64,000 nucleotides of DNA from NCBI GenBank assembly GCA_032716605.1, contig CM064523.1, forward strand, positions 40,889,526-40,953,525, in the 5' to 3' direction. Shown here in pieces: positions 1 through 11,493 of this stretch. The first letter of the stretch is position 1. The number at the start of each line of letters is the position of its first letter. The DNA comes from Paralithodes platypus. Its lineage: Eukaryota > Arthropoda > Malacostraca > Decapoda > Lithodidae. The notes beneath the pieces are model-generated. The model was given only the letters and a program-made list of their open reading frames with translations, did no database searches and was not told the origin of the DNA. A program made the translations under genes and the position numbers.

Positions 1-369
1 GTCCTAACTTCTTTGCCATCGGCCTCCGGCCGTGACATATTCGCGAAAAACCTGTTTTACGCATATTTTTTGCCCCATATGGGGCCAATAAGCCTGAGCA
101 GGGTTAAAGTTGTTAACAATCCTCAGCATCACTTACATGGGGTTCTGCCTGGGCCCTATGTCCGGGCTCGTGCAACTAGATTCACTAGCAATTGTAATGA
201 TCTTACCATGAGCCGTGTGAATTTGTCTACTACACAGTTTTCACAGTGTTTTGTGCCGGCCAAGGTTGAGTTGTGGAATAAGTTGCCAAGTGAGCTAGTC
301 AATTCAGATCATATCTCCGTTTTAAAGTCTAGAGTTAGTGCTTTTTGTAGCATTAATTCTAATTTTTAA
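1..369 (+). pseudogene. C-terminal end of a non-LTR retrotransposon reverse transcriptase
   Basis: The open frame running into the window ends in a pattern typical of the extreme C-terminus of Jockey/I/CR1-type polymerases: a run of basic residues, then FVPAKVELWNKLPSELV, then a short LKSRV helix before the stop at 367-369. The true start lies outside the window, and the first ATG in frame has no special status. The polymerase copies element RNA at a nicked chromosomal target, but the catalytic part is not present here, so this is only the tail of one copy. The clade cannot be fixed from 118 residues. The 3' untranslated part probably continues for a short distance into AT-rich DNA. Confidence 0.6.
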
Positions 370-1123
370 ACTTATTTTATTCTATTTATTTTATTGTATT
401 TTGTTTATACTTGACATCCTCCATTGCGTAATATTTTATTATTAATTTGATTTGCGTTCATTATGTTTTTTTTCTTTTTCGTAGTTGTCGTAGTCTCTCT
501 CCAGTGCTTCCGGGCGAATTGTATGGATTCATCCTGCTGGTGTTTCTGCATCCTGGTTGGAGGCTTCGGCATCTCATATAATAATAATAATGATAATAAT
601 AATATTAGATGTAGAGGTGATTCTCTTCTGAGTGCTGGCACTCTTCTTGGCTGGTCTCACACCACAGCCTTTAACAGGGGTAGAGGTGAATCATTTCTCA
701 GGTAGTGCTGGTCTTGTACACTTCTGGTGAGCAAGGTGCGTCAAAGGTGTTGGTCTCACATACGATGGGCAAGCAAGGTACCCCACTGGGATGCCAGTCT
801 CACACTTGGCTGGAGAAAGATCCCAAGCTTGTGTTAGTTTCACACTTGGTGGCAACCAACAAAATGGGTTTTGTTTTAATACTGATAACTTGGTAGCTGG
901 TCATATGGTTTAGTTTAAATGTGTTGTCCTGGTTGATAGTGTTGAGAACTAGAAGAGCCTGTTCTGGTTCTGCTGTTACTTTGGTGGTTATAGAAGGCAT
1001 CTTACTATGGTAGTATCTGGTGCAGAGGTTGTTCTGTGTGGGAAAGGTGCTCTAGGCCTCTGTCATGGCGGTGTTTATGTCCTTCTTTCATGGTTCCTGG
1101 GGTGGCAGTAAATGACGCTATTT
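370..1123. other. No gene seen; short AAT/GAT simple repeat at 578-606
   Basis: AT-rich DNA after the retroelement tail. It contains a short AAT/GAT microsatellite at 578-606. From about 640 to 850 a loose GGTCTCAC/AGTCTCACACTTGG motif recurs three or four times, which may be a decayed minisatellite. No convincing open frame, RNA gene or terminal repeat was found. Confidence 0.6.
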
Positions 1124-1127
1124 TTAA

Positions 1128-1607
1128 CACCTTACGAGCGGCCTATGCGGTTTATTTATATGTACCGCCCAGCGGGGTGTTTTTAGCCAAAATAGGGCTG
1201 TTTACGTGATCATTTTCATGCCTAAATAAGACCCAGAACGTAAAACAAGTACCTATCCCTGAAAGGGCATAAACAGAGCTTTCGAATGACACCATAACGA
1301 TCCTTTTATGATGGCTAGTTTTCTTGCAATAACCGTGCAACGCGAGTGCAAAAAGCATGTAATTAGCCACTTTCCCGATACAATTCCTTATATAGCAAGT
1401 GAGAGAGGGAGGAGGGAGCTGGGATTCGTGTCAGTATGTTCGCCGCGGTGGTCTGGAGCAGTCATACGCTCGCTACTCTCCTGCCACCACTTGTCTCTCT
1501 CTCTCAGCAACATTACGTGCTGAAATTGCCACTCGACCTATGTCGAGCGCCGCCACATAGTCCAGCTTTATTTAACTCGACTTATGTGGTGAGCCGCTAA
1601 TTAAGGG
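1128..1607 (+). mobile_element. piggyBac-type MITE, copy A (TTAA target duplication)
   Basis: A 480 bp non-coding element sits between TTAA at 1124-1127 and TTAA at 1608-1611. Its left end begins CACCTTACGAGCGG and its right end reads CCGCTAATTAAGGG, so the termini are imperfect inverted repeats. Related copies lie at 23742-24201 and 61011-61490 with matching ends and length. TTAA duplication is the hallmark of piggyBac transposases (established knowledge). The right end nearly matches the terminus of the 3.5 kb elements at 32802 and 39960, which suggests a shared transposase source (inference). The short frames inside it are not credible genes. Confidence 0.85.
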
Positions 1608-1799
1608 TTAATGTTAGCATTATAAGAATAATGCAAATATTCCCCAACAAAGCAAATCAATGGACAAAGAAAGAAGGCTTTACTCTGGCTTGGGTTACTT
1701 ATTGGCTTGCTTTTTACATTAAAGAAAACAACGGTTAATATAAAGGATGCATAGTCAGTTTTGTTTTTCTTATTTCTCTCTCTCCATATATATTTTTGT

Positions 1800-2180
1800 T
1801 TATCTGCAGGGATTTTAGCCCTAATTGAACTTCATCCCCTGCATATTTTCATGCACAAAAAAAAAAGAGCCAACATGTATCTGTGAAAGTACAGTAATTG
1901 AGCTTACCAATGACACCTAAATCATCTCTGTACAACTACTGGTTGTCTTGCAAAGTTCGGCCAAAATCCCAAAAATTAGCAGTTTTGACCTGTTTTCACT
2001 ATTTGTAAAGCTGCTTTGATGTGGCAAACGGCTCTGAGTTACGTCAGTGCTTGTTCAGCCACGGTGGCCGACGGACAAAGGGATCCCGCGCTGCAAGCAA
2101 CCGCTGGCCTCGCTCCCAGGACACATAAAAAGTGGATTTTGGTGCCCCTCAGGTAACGGGTCCCATCGGGAAGCGGTTAA
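1800..2180 (+). mobile_element. Diverged relative of the TTAA MITE core
   Basis: From about 1808 to 1970 the order of short blocks matches the MITE core: GGGATTTTAGCC, then TATTTTCATGC, then CCAATGACACC, then CTGGTTGTCTTGCAA. The right part runs to GGGAAGCGGTTAA, with TTAA at 2177-2180, which could be the terminus. I could not place the left end. This is a decayed copy or a sister family of the 1128-1607 element. Confidence 0.45.
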
Positions 2181-2743
2181 ATAGTCGGGCTATAAAGAAA
2201 ATATACTTCATTATAGATGCAGGCAGGCTAGACTATTGAATAAAGGTATATAATTATCTGTGAATCTAATATCAAGTATTCTCAAACACTATTTCCATGT
2301 ATTCTGGTTATATATGAATAGTATATTAATTACATTCTCCTTATAAATAAAGTTTGATTGAGTCTAAGAACCTACAATAATATATAATTCCATATATTAT
2401 TATCATGACGCTATAGTCTGTGTTTGTATTTGACTAACATTCAAGCACATACATAAATAGAGCCCTTACTCAAGAAAACTTGATATTCTTTAACCCATCC
2501 AGTACCGGTGACGTCCTTTTCATTATATTCTGGCAACTATTGGACGACTTCAGTCAGCCTAGGAAGGACGTCTACCCATTAACAGGCTACAGACTCTCCA
2601 TTAATCCTTTTAGCTGCCGTATATCCTTCCCAGGCTTCATAAAATCGTCTAAATGTAGCTGAAATCAAATAGAAAAGACGTTGCTGGCACTGAATGGGTT
2701 TAGTGAATATATTATGTGTACATAATCATTAATTAAATTATAG
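2181..2743. other. AT-rich DNA, nothing recognised
   Basis: No long open frame, terminal repeat or RNA motif was found in this AT-rich stretch. The segment 2480-2690 holds a 60-codon frame with no family signal, and I do not call it. Confidence 0.5.
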
Positions 2744-2900
2744 TGTAACACCTCGTTCTGTGAGACGTTAATTTCATGCATTAGTAAACTATTGTTTTGT
2801 ACCTATTGTATATCTTACCTTGTATTTATATATATATATCGAACTCCTAGTTTCACCGCGTTACAAGAGTCCACAAATACCTGTTTTGTCTAGCATAACA
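2744..2900 (+). repeat. Possible short 5' LTR of the decayed Ty3/gypsy element
   Basis: The segment begins TGTAACACCTCG and ends TAGCATAACA, so it has TG...CA ends, and it carries a TATATATATA stretch near 2828. It is followed at once by GTGGCTAGTGTTGG, which resembles the leader or primer-site region of many gypsy elements. The gag-like frame starts about 90 bp further on. I did not find a matching 3' copy near 7000-7700, so this is a suggestion only. Confidence 0.3.
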
Positions 2901-2990
2901 CTTGTGGCTAGTGTTGGTTTTGATCACAGAGAAATCACCGAGTTTTGTGTATATTCGCAAGGAAAAACAAACGAGGAATATCGGACAACA

Positions 2991-4400
2991 TGGCACAGCG
3001 TTCATATATTCCAATTCCTAGCAACAATCCAGAGCTGTACAATATTACAACATACAGTATATGGAAATGGTGACAATGGTGCTTGATATAGTGTATGCCA
3101 AAGATAAAGAGGAAGTCCTGATAATTCTAACTCATTTAGGGAAGGCTGTGGCATTGGTCACTGGCAGAATGCGTCCTACTCTGACGTGGGATGCTTTAAA
3201 CAAAATTGTAATTGATTCAGTAGAACCTTCACTCGGTAAAGTCCTACCGTTAACACAACTTTCAGCCATGAAGTACAATGGCACCTTTGATGTGACTAGC
3301 ACAAATTCGCAGGAATATCACATCAGCCTTTCCTCAGGCACAAATTGAGGTAATGAATAACCATCTGTTTAAGAAGCTACTCCAGATTCTTCCGGATAAA
3401 GTGGAAGAGCATTTTTCGATCCAAAAACCAGCAGGCATCGACAGCCAAATCAGCAGCTAAACAGCAGTACATCAATGTTGTTTAGTATATTCCTACTAGG
3501 CCAAGGCCAGAACAGAACCGACCCCCCCAGAAGTCGACCCCACAACCATGTGAAGCAAAAAGGAGGAGGAATATACCCCCACATCTACCCAGAAAAATCG
3601 GCGACACCAATGTCCAACTTGGTGTTGCTGGATCTCTCAAAATGGAAGGTGTGTAACAATAGTAGCTGTTCTATGCAAGACATGAGAGGCCAGCAGAAAC
3701 AACGGTAAATGACAAAATAGATCACATCAAGTGCGTACCATACCAGACATTCGCAAATCAGCCTCCCAAGACTCCCAGGGTCATGTCCACGGAGAGTAAA
3801 GATCCCCACGATGACATAATGGAGGAGGATCAACCAGTGGATATCGACAACGAGCTAAAATCTTTGTCTAGCCTATTCCATAGCCAAATAGTCCGGAGGA
3901 TTTTTTAATAGTGCCCTATTGACCGTAATGTTTGCAGGGGCCTCCACAACCAAATCCCCAGTCTACATAAAGTTGAAAATATTGGGATTACGTGTGACTC
4001 CTAGTTGTTACCGGTGCAGCCAGATCTTGCTTATACACAAGATTCTACAACAAACATCAGGCCTAATATGGACAGCTAAAAGCCTCCTCAGTGAACTTAA
4101 TAGGAGCAGGTGGTGAGGCTCTTGCACTCTAATAAAGAGAAACACGCCCTTTCCTCGTCACCACCCCAGAGCCCTGTGCAACAACCGAATATCCGTTAAT
4201 TGTGTCCCTTCCACCTGCACTAAGTATGACGGATACCTAGGCCTTGACTTCCTAGAGAAACTAGGTGCCCACATTGATTGTGCAGGGCAGCACCTAAAGC
4301 ATCATCCATCATCAGATGAAAAAAAATAACCACCACCTTCTCATGTCCGATCTTATCTGCATTACCAGACCATCTGACATCAGCTTAAAAGTTGTATCAC
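2991..4400 (+). pseudogene. Decayed gag/protease portion of a Ty3/gypsy element
   Basis: A frame opens at ATG 2991 and shifts near 3070 into a 95-codon stretch (3061-3348) with the look of a gag capsid segment. Several stops and shifts follow to 4400. No CCHC zinc knuckle or DTG/DSG protease signature survived that I can point to, so the assignment rests mainly on position directly upstream of a clear gypsy reverse transcriptase. The region is certainly non-functional. Confidence 0.4.
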
Positions 4401-5579
4401 ACCTTCGACTAGCCCTTGGTTATCACCTATCGTGCTAGTAAACAAAAATAGATGCATCTACGTATTTTTGCATAGATTACATACGATTCTAAGATGTGAC
4501 AATAAAGGATGCAACACCATTGACTCAAATCGATGATTCCCTAGATTTCCTATTCGGCTGCAAATGGTTAGCCACGTTGGACCTGAAAGACGAATATTTG
4601 CAAGTAACCCTGACACCTAAACATCAACAGAAAACGCCATTATCGACAAGCGGAGGGAGACTGTATGCATTTGCTGCCCTACCTTTTGGCTTGTGAAACG
4701 AACCCGCCACTTAGGGAATCATTGTTGCACGGGTTAACGTGGGAAACCTGCTTTGCCTATTTAGATGATGTAATTTTGTTTATTCAATCCCTCCTGGGAA
4801 GAACATTTACAATTATTACAACAAGTAGTGCAATGTATGCGAGAGGCAGGACTGAAATAAAACCCCACCAAATGCACAATGGGCCGTGATTCCGTTGATT
4901 ACCTTGGACATACCATCTTTGACCAAGGTATTGCACCCAAAAAGAAGAGATTGACCCCCACCCTACCATAAAAGGAGATCATTCCTCGGCTTAGCATCCT
5001 ACTATCGAAAGTTTGCATAAGGATTTGCCACTATTGCTAAACCCCTGCCCAATCTAACCTAAAAAAAAAAAAAAAAAAATCCTTTGGACTGAGGAGAGAA
5101 TTACAAGCTTTCAACCAACTAAAGCAACACCTGATTGATGGCCCAGCAGCTGGTTTTCCAGACTATACGCAACCTTCCAGTACACAGATGTATCCCTGGT
5201 TGGGATGTGCCGTCCTAAGCTAAACCTGGGAGGGAAAATAACATCTGATAGCTTGTGCCAACAGAACTCTCACCCCCCTCTAAATAAATTATTCTGCCAC
5301 AAACAGATATTTCTTAGGCTTGATCTAGGCCCTGCAATATTTCAGGGCTTATCTACTTGGAGCCCACGTCAGCATAATCTAACAGACCACCAGTCAAAAC
5401 AGTGGTTAAGACGACCACAAACTAACAACACTCTGATAGTAAGATGGAGAGAGACCCTTGAAGGGTTTGATTTGTATATTTCCTACTGGGCAGGAAAATG
5501 GCATACTAAAACTGATGCACTATCAAGATTGCTAATGGAAGCATTCACCAGCACCACTCCAAACTTCATGCAACAGTGA
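4400..5579 (+). pseudogene. Decayed Ty3/gypsy reverse transcriptase and RNase H
   Basis: Reverse transcriptase blocks appear in order across frameshifts: SPWLSPIVLVNKN near 4408, DSLDFLFGCKWLATLDLKDE (4526-4590), a diverged FAALPFGL block near 4670-4695, and FAYLDDVILF with the catalytic YLDD at about 4757-4786. An RNase H/connection end follows in 5330-5530, with DHQSK near 5390 and ISYWAGKWHTKTDALSRL near 5480-5530. The order RT then RNase H then integrase is the usual Ty3/gypsy order, in contrast to the element at 49627-54756. An oligo-A tract at 5061-5079 and several stops show that it is dead. Confidence 0.8.
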
Positions 5580-5639
5580 GAAAAACAACAGAAACCAGAC
5601 TGGATATCCCCGCAATTATTCTCCAACTTGGAAAGAGTC

Positions 5640-6256
5640 AGAGATAAACTGTTATACCCTCTCAGAACACATTGTTGTAACTCCTGAAGTAGCAGAACAA
5701 CTAATGCTAACGCTTCATGAACACAATGGAATCCATCTTGGTCAAAAAGAAACTGACTCAGTCCTTCAACGCCTTTTATTGGACTGCAAACCCAACTGAC
5801 ATTGCCAAAAACTTCATAGAATCTTGCAAAGCTTGTGCTTTAATTAAAGATACTACAGGGACTCCAGGATTTTCAGGAAAATAAACCGCCTCCAAGCCTT
5901 GGCAACTTCTAGCCATGGATGTGATGAGCCCTATTCCTTCCAACGCGTTCAAGAAATACGTGGTAACATTTGTTGACACATATTCTAAAGTCTTGAAAGC
6001 TTGCCCAACTGAAGAACACAGCTATAGCAGTTGCTGAAGCCATGCTAACACATGTTTTTCCATATTTCGGGCTTCCACAAACCATACCTTCAGACAATGC
6101 TCTTAAATTCATAGGACAAATAAGGGAAGAATTATCCACACTATTCTGATGTAAAATATCACAATCATCTCCATACTGGCCGATAGGAGACTCAATCTGT
6201 GAATGAAGTCACCGAAGCCTAGCAAACCAATTGAGAACCAGACCATAATTATAACC
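5640..6256 (+). pseudogene. Decayed Ty3/gypsy integrase, first part
   Basis: The N-terminal zinc-finger region is visible (LHEHNGIHLGQKET, about 5715-5757). It is followed by the first catalytic aspartate in LLAMDVMSPIP (about 5911-5943) with YVVTFVDTYSK downstream, and by the second aspartate in QTIPSDNALKFIG (about 6079-6117). Integrase joins element DNA to the chromosome through a DDE core. Stops interrupt the frame repeatedly. The reading is cut at 6257 by an inserted TTAA element and resumes after 6727. Confidence 0.75.
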
Positions 6257-6260
6257 TTAA

Positions 6261-6723
6261 CCCCCTGGATCCCAAGCGATATAATGATAAGTGACACTCC
6301 AGGACCAGCCAAATTTCCATTTTTGTTTTCCTGAAAACACATGGGATGGGTTAGTAATGAATTAAAAACAACATAAAACCGCTCACCTAAGTCATTTGTG
6401 GGTCCTGGGGGGCGGCAAGGGGTCACCACCATCACTGGGTGATGGATAGGCGGTAAACTGGCCTATCACTGGCGCGCGCGCCCACACGCACGTGGCTGGA
6501 CTTTGGGGGTTGCCAACCATCAGTAGTGTTTTGTGGGATCCTAAAGTAGTTCTCATACAAATCTGAACTCTCTAGGTGCCATAGGACAAGAGTAATTACA
6601 TCACATACGCTGCGTCGCTGGGATTGTGGGTTACATAAATAGGCGACGCATAACATGCGTAACTATGGTCGAAGGGTTTAAATACCGATGACTGGCCTGC
6701 ACAGGTAAAAATAATCCAGTGGG
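6261..6723 (+). mobile_element. TTAA-type MITE inserted in the gypsy integrase
   Basis: The insert lies between TTAA (6257-6260) and a degenerate TTAT (6724-6727). The left terminus CCCCCTGGAT and the right terminus ATCCAGTGGG form an inverted repeat. Integrase homology stops at the left edge and resumes just past the right edge (ITPHERVFG), which supports an insertion. The ends differ from the 1128-1607 family, so this is a separate TTAA family. It has no coding capacity. Confidence 0.7.
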
Positions 6724-6727
6724 TTAT

Positions 6728-6990
6728 GAATACCTGCCTCTGTGACAATGGTATTACTCCCCATGAACGTGTATTTGGGTGAAACTCAACTGTTAATCCC
6801 CCATCACCACCTAACCACCACCCTGAGTCCCGCCACTAATACAACCTACTCGCTACAGCATCTGACCAATCGTTTGCAACAGTTGAAAAACTGCCAGGGT
6901 GTACACCAAGTTAACAAGTTATGGTGATTCAGTTACCTGTTGTGAACAAATCAAAGCCCTGTTACTTGGGACCTTTTATCATCAACTTAC
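6728..6990 (+). pseudogene. Decayed Ty3/gypsy integrase, continuation
   Basis: Immediately after the MITE the frame reads CDNGITPHERVFG, the usual C-terminal block of the integrase core where the host-like PHE..FG motif sits. A basic stretch follows toward 6930. It belongs with 5640-6256. Confidence 0.6.
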
Positions 6991-7884
6991 TTACATCAAA
7001 TACTTATAAGGAAATATTTGATTATCACGGTTAAAGCAGAATCTACAGAAATTGCCAAGTCAGATATTTCAACCTGTTAGGGACTCAAGTTCAAACAGAG
7101 GAAAGTAGTCAGACCGATAACAGCATGCAAACCCCTACTAGCCCGCCCATTAAAACTCAAGCAAGATCATTAAAATACTTTCACTTTGTGGCCCAACTCA
7201 TCATACAACTTCCGTCCCCAGACCTTTTGCAGTCAATAGACCCGACAATTTCAAACTCAGTTACAAAATCCAATTTCGTCCTCCCCATTAATTCAATCAC
7301 CACCATTTAAGTTGCAACAAACTCCTAATCTCACCACCCCACCACAACCTCAATGAGCAAAGGCCCACATTCCCTTAACAATAACAAATAATCGAAAAGA
7401 TCAACAAACACCAAACACATATATATTGCTGCCCATACCTAACCCTCCCTTTAATCATCCCCATCCATCCACACCAAAAGAATCAACCGAGAACGCATTT
7501 GATCTCCAGCCAAGTGGTCATTACTTTTATATGGACAAGGGAAGTGTAATGCCAACATTAGAAATAGCTCAGTGACTATCATCCCAGCAAACACGCCAGG
7601 ATATAAATGCCGCTTTGACAGAGGCCTAAAGTGACTTTCTTGCGCAGAACAACCTCTGCGCTAGCTACCACCAAACCAAATGGTAAAGAGTAATATAAGC
7701 AATATAATATAACTGTCAGGTGTGCATGCATAAATACAGGTTATATTAGCTATATCAATGGGGGGACCAAATGGAAAGGGATATTTTATTATGAAGAGAT
7801 AGCAATAGTGAATTGAGAGGAAATAAAAAGAGGAGAAACTAAGAAGGAAAACAGGGAGTGAGGGAGAGATATGTATATATTTTT
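6991..7884. other. Decayed 3' part of the gypsy element and unassigned DNA
   Basis: C- and A-rich plus-strand sequence from 7100 to 7500 probably continues the gypsy 3' coding or untranslated region, but no motif is legible. From 7620 to 7884 I see no family signal. No 3' LTR matching 2744-2900 was found. Confidence 0.4.
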
Positions 7885-10790
7885 TTGTTATATGTGAGTG
7901 AGGGAGACAAAAGGCAGAACTGCCTGTAGCGAGTGCCTCCCGGACAGTTGAAAGAGCGTCAGGGCCAAAATCAAGGGACGTTCGAGCCAAAATGCCTGGA
8001 CACACAGAGTTTGAAGCAATTTAAGTCAGAGCAAGAGGAAAAGACTGATTTTGGGAGAGAGTTCCAGAACTCAGCTGTTGAATAGAAGAAAGACTGACAA
8101 TAACGTTTCACTCATGGGTTGGAGAGTTGCACAGAGTAAGGGTGGGATTGTGTTGCAAGATGGGTACTAGGTACCCTACGTAGATGAGGTGGTATACAAT
8201 GAGAGAGCTCTGAGGAACACTGATTATATTGTAGTAGCGATAGAATGGCGAGAGAGATGCAACATTGCGGCGAAGAGAGAGAGAGAGATTGCAGAGTTAG
8301 TGAGTGAACGGGAATTAATGATATAAAAGGCTTTCCTTTCTACTTTGTCTAGGAGTGCGGTGTGAGAGGATCCTCCCCACACATGTGACCAATACTCAAT
8401 GCAAGGACACACTTTGCCCTTGTACAGAGCAAGAAGCTGTGCAGGGGTAAAGAACCCCTTGAGGCGGTTGAACACACCCATCTTCTGGGAGGCTGGCTTG
8501 GCAAGACTGGTAATATGGTCCTTTCAAGAGAGAGCAAAAGAAAAAGTGACACCGAGATCATTGAGAGGAGATGAAGGATTGATTTTTGTATTGTTGAAGT
8601 ATAAGGGATAGTCCGCTGGAAGTTCCCAACGGGTAGTAAGATGGAGAAATTAGGTTTTGGAAGCATTAAAGGAACAATGGTTTTCTCTGCCCAATTGGAA
8701 ATAGTAGTTAGATCTGGAGATGAGTGTTGTATGGCTTCATTACATTTGTTTTTTAGGGATTGCTGGCTGGGGCGTTCTGGAAAACTAATTGAGTAGTGTA
8801 ACGTACAGTTGTCTGTGTATGAATGGATGGAGCTGGAGGTACAGTTTAGAAGATCATTTATGAAAATTAGAAAGAGAATGGGAGATAGGACAGAGCCCTG
8901 AGGAACACCGGAGTTGATAGGATGAGGAAGTGAGTGATGGCCGTCCACAACCGCAGCTATGGAATGGACGGAAAGGAAGTTAGAGACAAAGGCAGAGATG
9001 GAGGGATAGAAACTGAAGGAGAGTAGTTTAGAAATTAAAGACTTTATCGAAGGCCTTCGATATGTTTAGTGCAATAGATAAGGTCTCACTGATGTCCTGA
9101 AAGAAGGATGACCATGAGATAGTAAGATATGAAAGAAGATCACCAGTAGAGCGACCCTTAAGGAAGCCATACTGGCGATCTGAGAGCAGATTATGAGAAG
9201 AGAAATGCTTAAGAAATTTGGAAGTAAGAATAGTTTAAAAAACTTTAGAGATACATGGGATGAGAGCCATTGGACGATAGTTGGAGGGTTGAGAGTGGTC
9301 TCCCTTCTTTGGGACAGGTTGCATGAGAGCAAACTTCCAGCAAGAAGGGAAGACGTTACAGGAGAGAAAGAGACGGAAGAGTTTGCCTTGGCAGGGAGTC
9401 AGCACGAAAGCACAGTTATGTAGTACAACAGGAGAAACACAATCCAGTCTGTACACCGTTTTAGTATTAAGCCCAGAGAGGGTGGAACGTACATCCTTAG
9501 AAGTGATTATGCTGTTAGGCATAATAGGGAGGAATAGCACCGTAATCATCCAAGGTGGAGTTCAGTTTTGTCAGAGGAAGAAATGACAGTAGTGCAGTTA
9601 GAGTGGAAAAGAGGAGAGAAAGACGAAGAAAAAAAAATTATAGAGAGGTTTTTGGCTAGATACCAGAAGGCTTGGAAGGAGCTAGAGTTGGATAGTTCAG
9701 TGCATTTATCATTGATGAATGAATGTTTGGCGAGTTGAAGAACAGATATGGGTTGATTTTGGGCAGAAACATAGGAAGTATATATGAGATTCTTGAGTGT
9801 GAAGGCGGTGGTACAGTTTGAATGTTTCATCCTTTTTGCGGACAGCAGTAGAACAAGCGTGAGTAAAAAAAAAAAAAAATGGAATATATGCTTCCATGCC
9901 TGAGAGGATTACCTCGGTAATGCGTTCAGTACTCTCCGAGGGTCCCCGACCATGGAAGCAGAAGTCATTCCATAGGAAATCAAAGAAGTTCTGTCGTAGA
10001 GCATCCCAGTCAGCAGCGGCAAAATGCTACATGCGCCGCCGGCTGGGAGAATAGGGTGGCTGTACTAGAGAGATCGGACAGGTGACAGAGATAAGTTTAT
10101 GGTCGGAGGAGCCCAAAGGAGAAATAAGATTTAGAATATAAGCAGAAGGGTTAGAGGTTAGAAATAAGTAAAGAATGTTGGGCTGGTCTCCAAAGCGATC
10201 CAGGATATGGGTGGGTTGCTGGATTAACTGCTTTACGTCATTTAGAATAGAAAAGATGTAGGCTTATTCACCAGGTTGGTCAGTGGAAAGAGAGGAGAGC
10301 CATTGGCGGTGGTGAATGTTGAATTCTCCTAAGATAGAGATTTCTGCGAAAGGAGAGATGGATAGAATGTGTTCCATTTTAGAAGTTACAAAGTCAAAGA
10401 ATTTTGGATAGTCAGTAGAAATAGGGGAGACATAAACAGTGCAGACGTAATTTTAGTTTGAGCGTGACAAGAAAGCATTAGCCAGAGATTTGAGAGTTCA
10501 GAAGAATCAAAGTTGGGAACACAAGAGAAAACAAGATTGTTCCGACCATACACTCAACATCTACCTATGGCTTGAAACTGAGGATAGATATAGTAGGAAG
10601 ATACAGAGAAGGGTTTGCTATCAGTAGTCCTAGGCAACTGAGTGTTGGTGAAAAAGAGATCAGGGTTGGCAATGGAGAGGTGGAAAATAAAGGAAAGGCC
10701 ACGAATGTTGCAGAGTTCAATAGTAAGAGTAGAAGGTAGTGGTCCAGACCATTTTTGGCATGGGTTAGTTCAATGGGGACATTTCTGCTC
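7885..10790 (-). pseudogene. Decayed Jockey-like non-LTR retrotransposon (copy 1)
   Basis: Read on the minus strand, the element starts near 10790 with an endonuclease region: a NIRGL-like start, then KPFSVSSYYIYPQF and NNLVFSCVPNFDSSE near 10470-10630. It passes through PSCWKFALMQPVPKKGD and NYRPMALIPCISKVF (9235-9330), and reaches GVPQGSVLSPILFLIFINDLL at about 8850-8910. The catalytic YADD box reads YTDN near 8810. The thumb/C-terminus has LNRLKGFF-TPAQLLALY and HVWGGSSHTALLDKVERKAF (8320-8470). Many shifts and stops make it non-functional. The 3' end lies near 7885, where the shared 3' block (GAGGGAGACAAAAGGCA) stops. The Jockey assignment follows the typical wording of these blocks; a neighbouring clade is possible. 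It provides the empty site for the insertion at 29555. Confidence 0.75.
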
Positions 10791-10800
10791 GCCCCCCCCC

Positions 10801-10833
10801 AATGTGTATGTGTGTGTGTGTGTGTGTGTATGT
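10801..10833. repeat. GT microsatellite
   Basis: A (TG)n run with one or two TATG interruptions, just upstream of the 5' edge of the Jockey-like copy and following a run of C at 10792-10800. Confidence 0.9.
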
Positions 10834-11489
10834 ATTGATACCCTCGTCACTCGAGCTTTCGTCGTCGACTTTACTAATTTTGCGCAGTTTTGATGTCCTC
10901 CTTCTATATTTTTTCCCCTTCTGTTCTTATTCGGCCTCATCCGGTTGCCATTAAGCCGGCCTATATCATGTGCCTCCCTGTCGGGCCCTCTTAGTTGGCC
11001 TGGCATGGTTGTTGGCTCTGATTTGTATCTTCAGTTGCTGGTGCGGCCGAGCTGGATTCACCTCGGCAGTGAATCTTTGTATTGTTTTTTGTCATCTCGC
11101 TGTGATTTTGTCTGCGTGTCTTCACCTTCCTAAATTTGTTCACCTCCTGCCCTTCCCTATCTATCTTGTCTTGATTAGTTGATCTGGTTAAACTAATTTG
11201 GTGAACACAAAATAATGTATGATTGAATTTATCAGAGTATTGAAATAATATAATATTTGTAATATTCAATATTGATTTCGCATGATGTGATGCTTCTGAT
11301 TCCTGTTAAATTCCGAAGCATGATATATTCAGGAGCAAATAAAATAATGTATCATTAAATGGATGACCCAGCGAAGCATTTCTTAGTGTAACATAAATAT
11401 ATTGGTTTGTTTAAGGCTGAATAAATACTTTGGCTTTGACTTTGTTGCCCACATGAATTCCTACCCACTCATTGGGTGTCTATATGAAG
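10834..11489. other. No gene seen between Jockey-like copy and gypsy LTR
   Basis: Mixed-composition DNA up to about 11180, then AT-rich DNA. The first half may be upstream sequence belonging to the Jockey-like element, but I cannot show this. No terminal repeats or RNA genes were recognised. Confidence 0.4.
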
Positions 11490-11493
11490 GTAA

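Noticed and set aside
2480..2662. 60-codon frame as a small gene
   Set aside because: No family pattern, no context, and length expected by chance in this window.
7661..8005. 114-codon minus-strand frame as a gene
   Set aside because: It covers the 3' end of Jockey-like copy 1 and AT-rich flank; no start context or family pattern.
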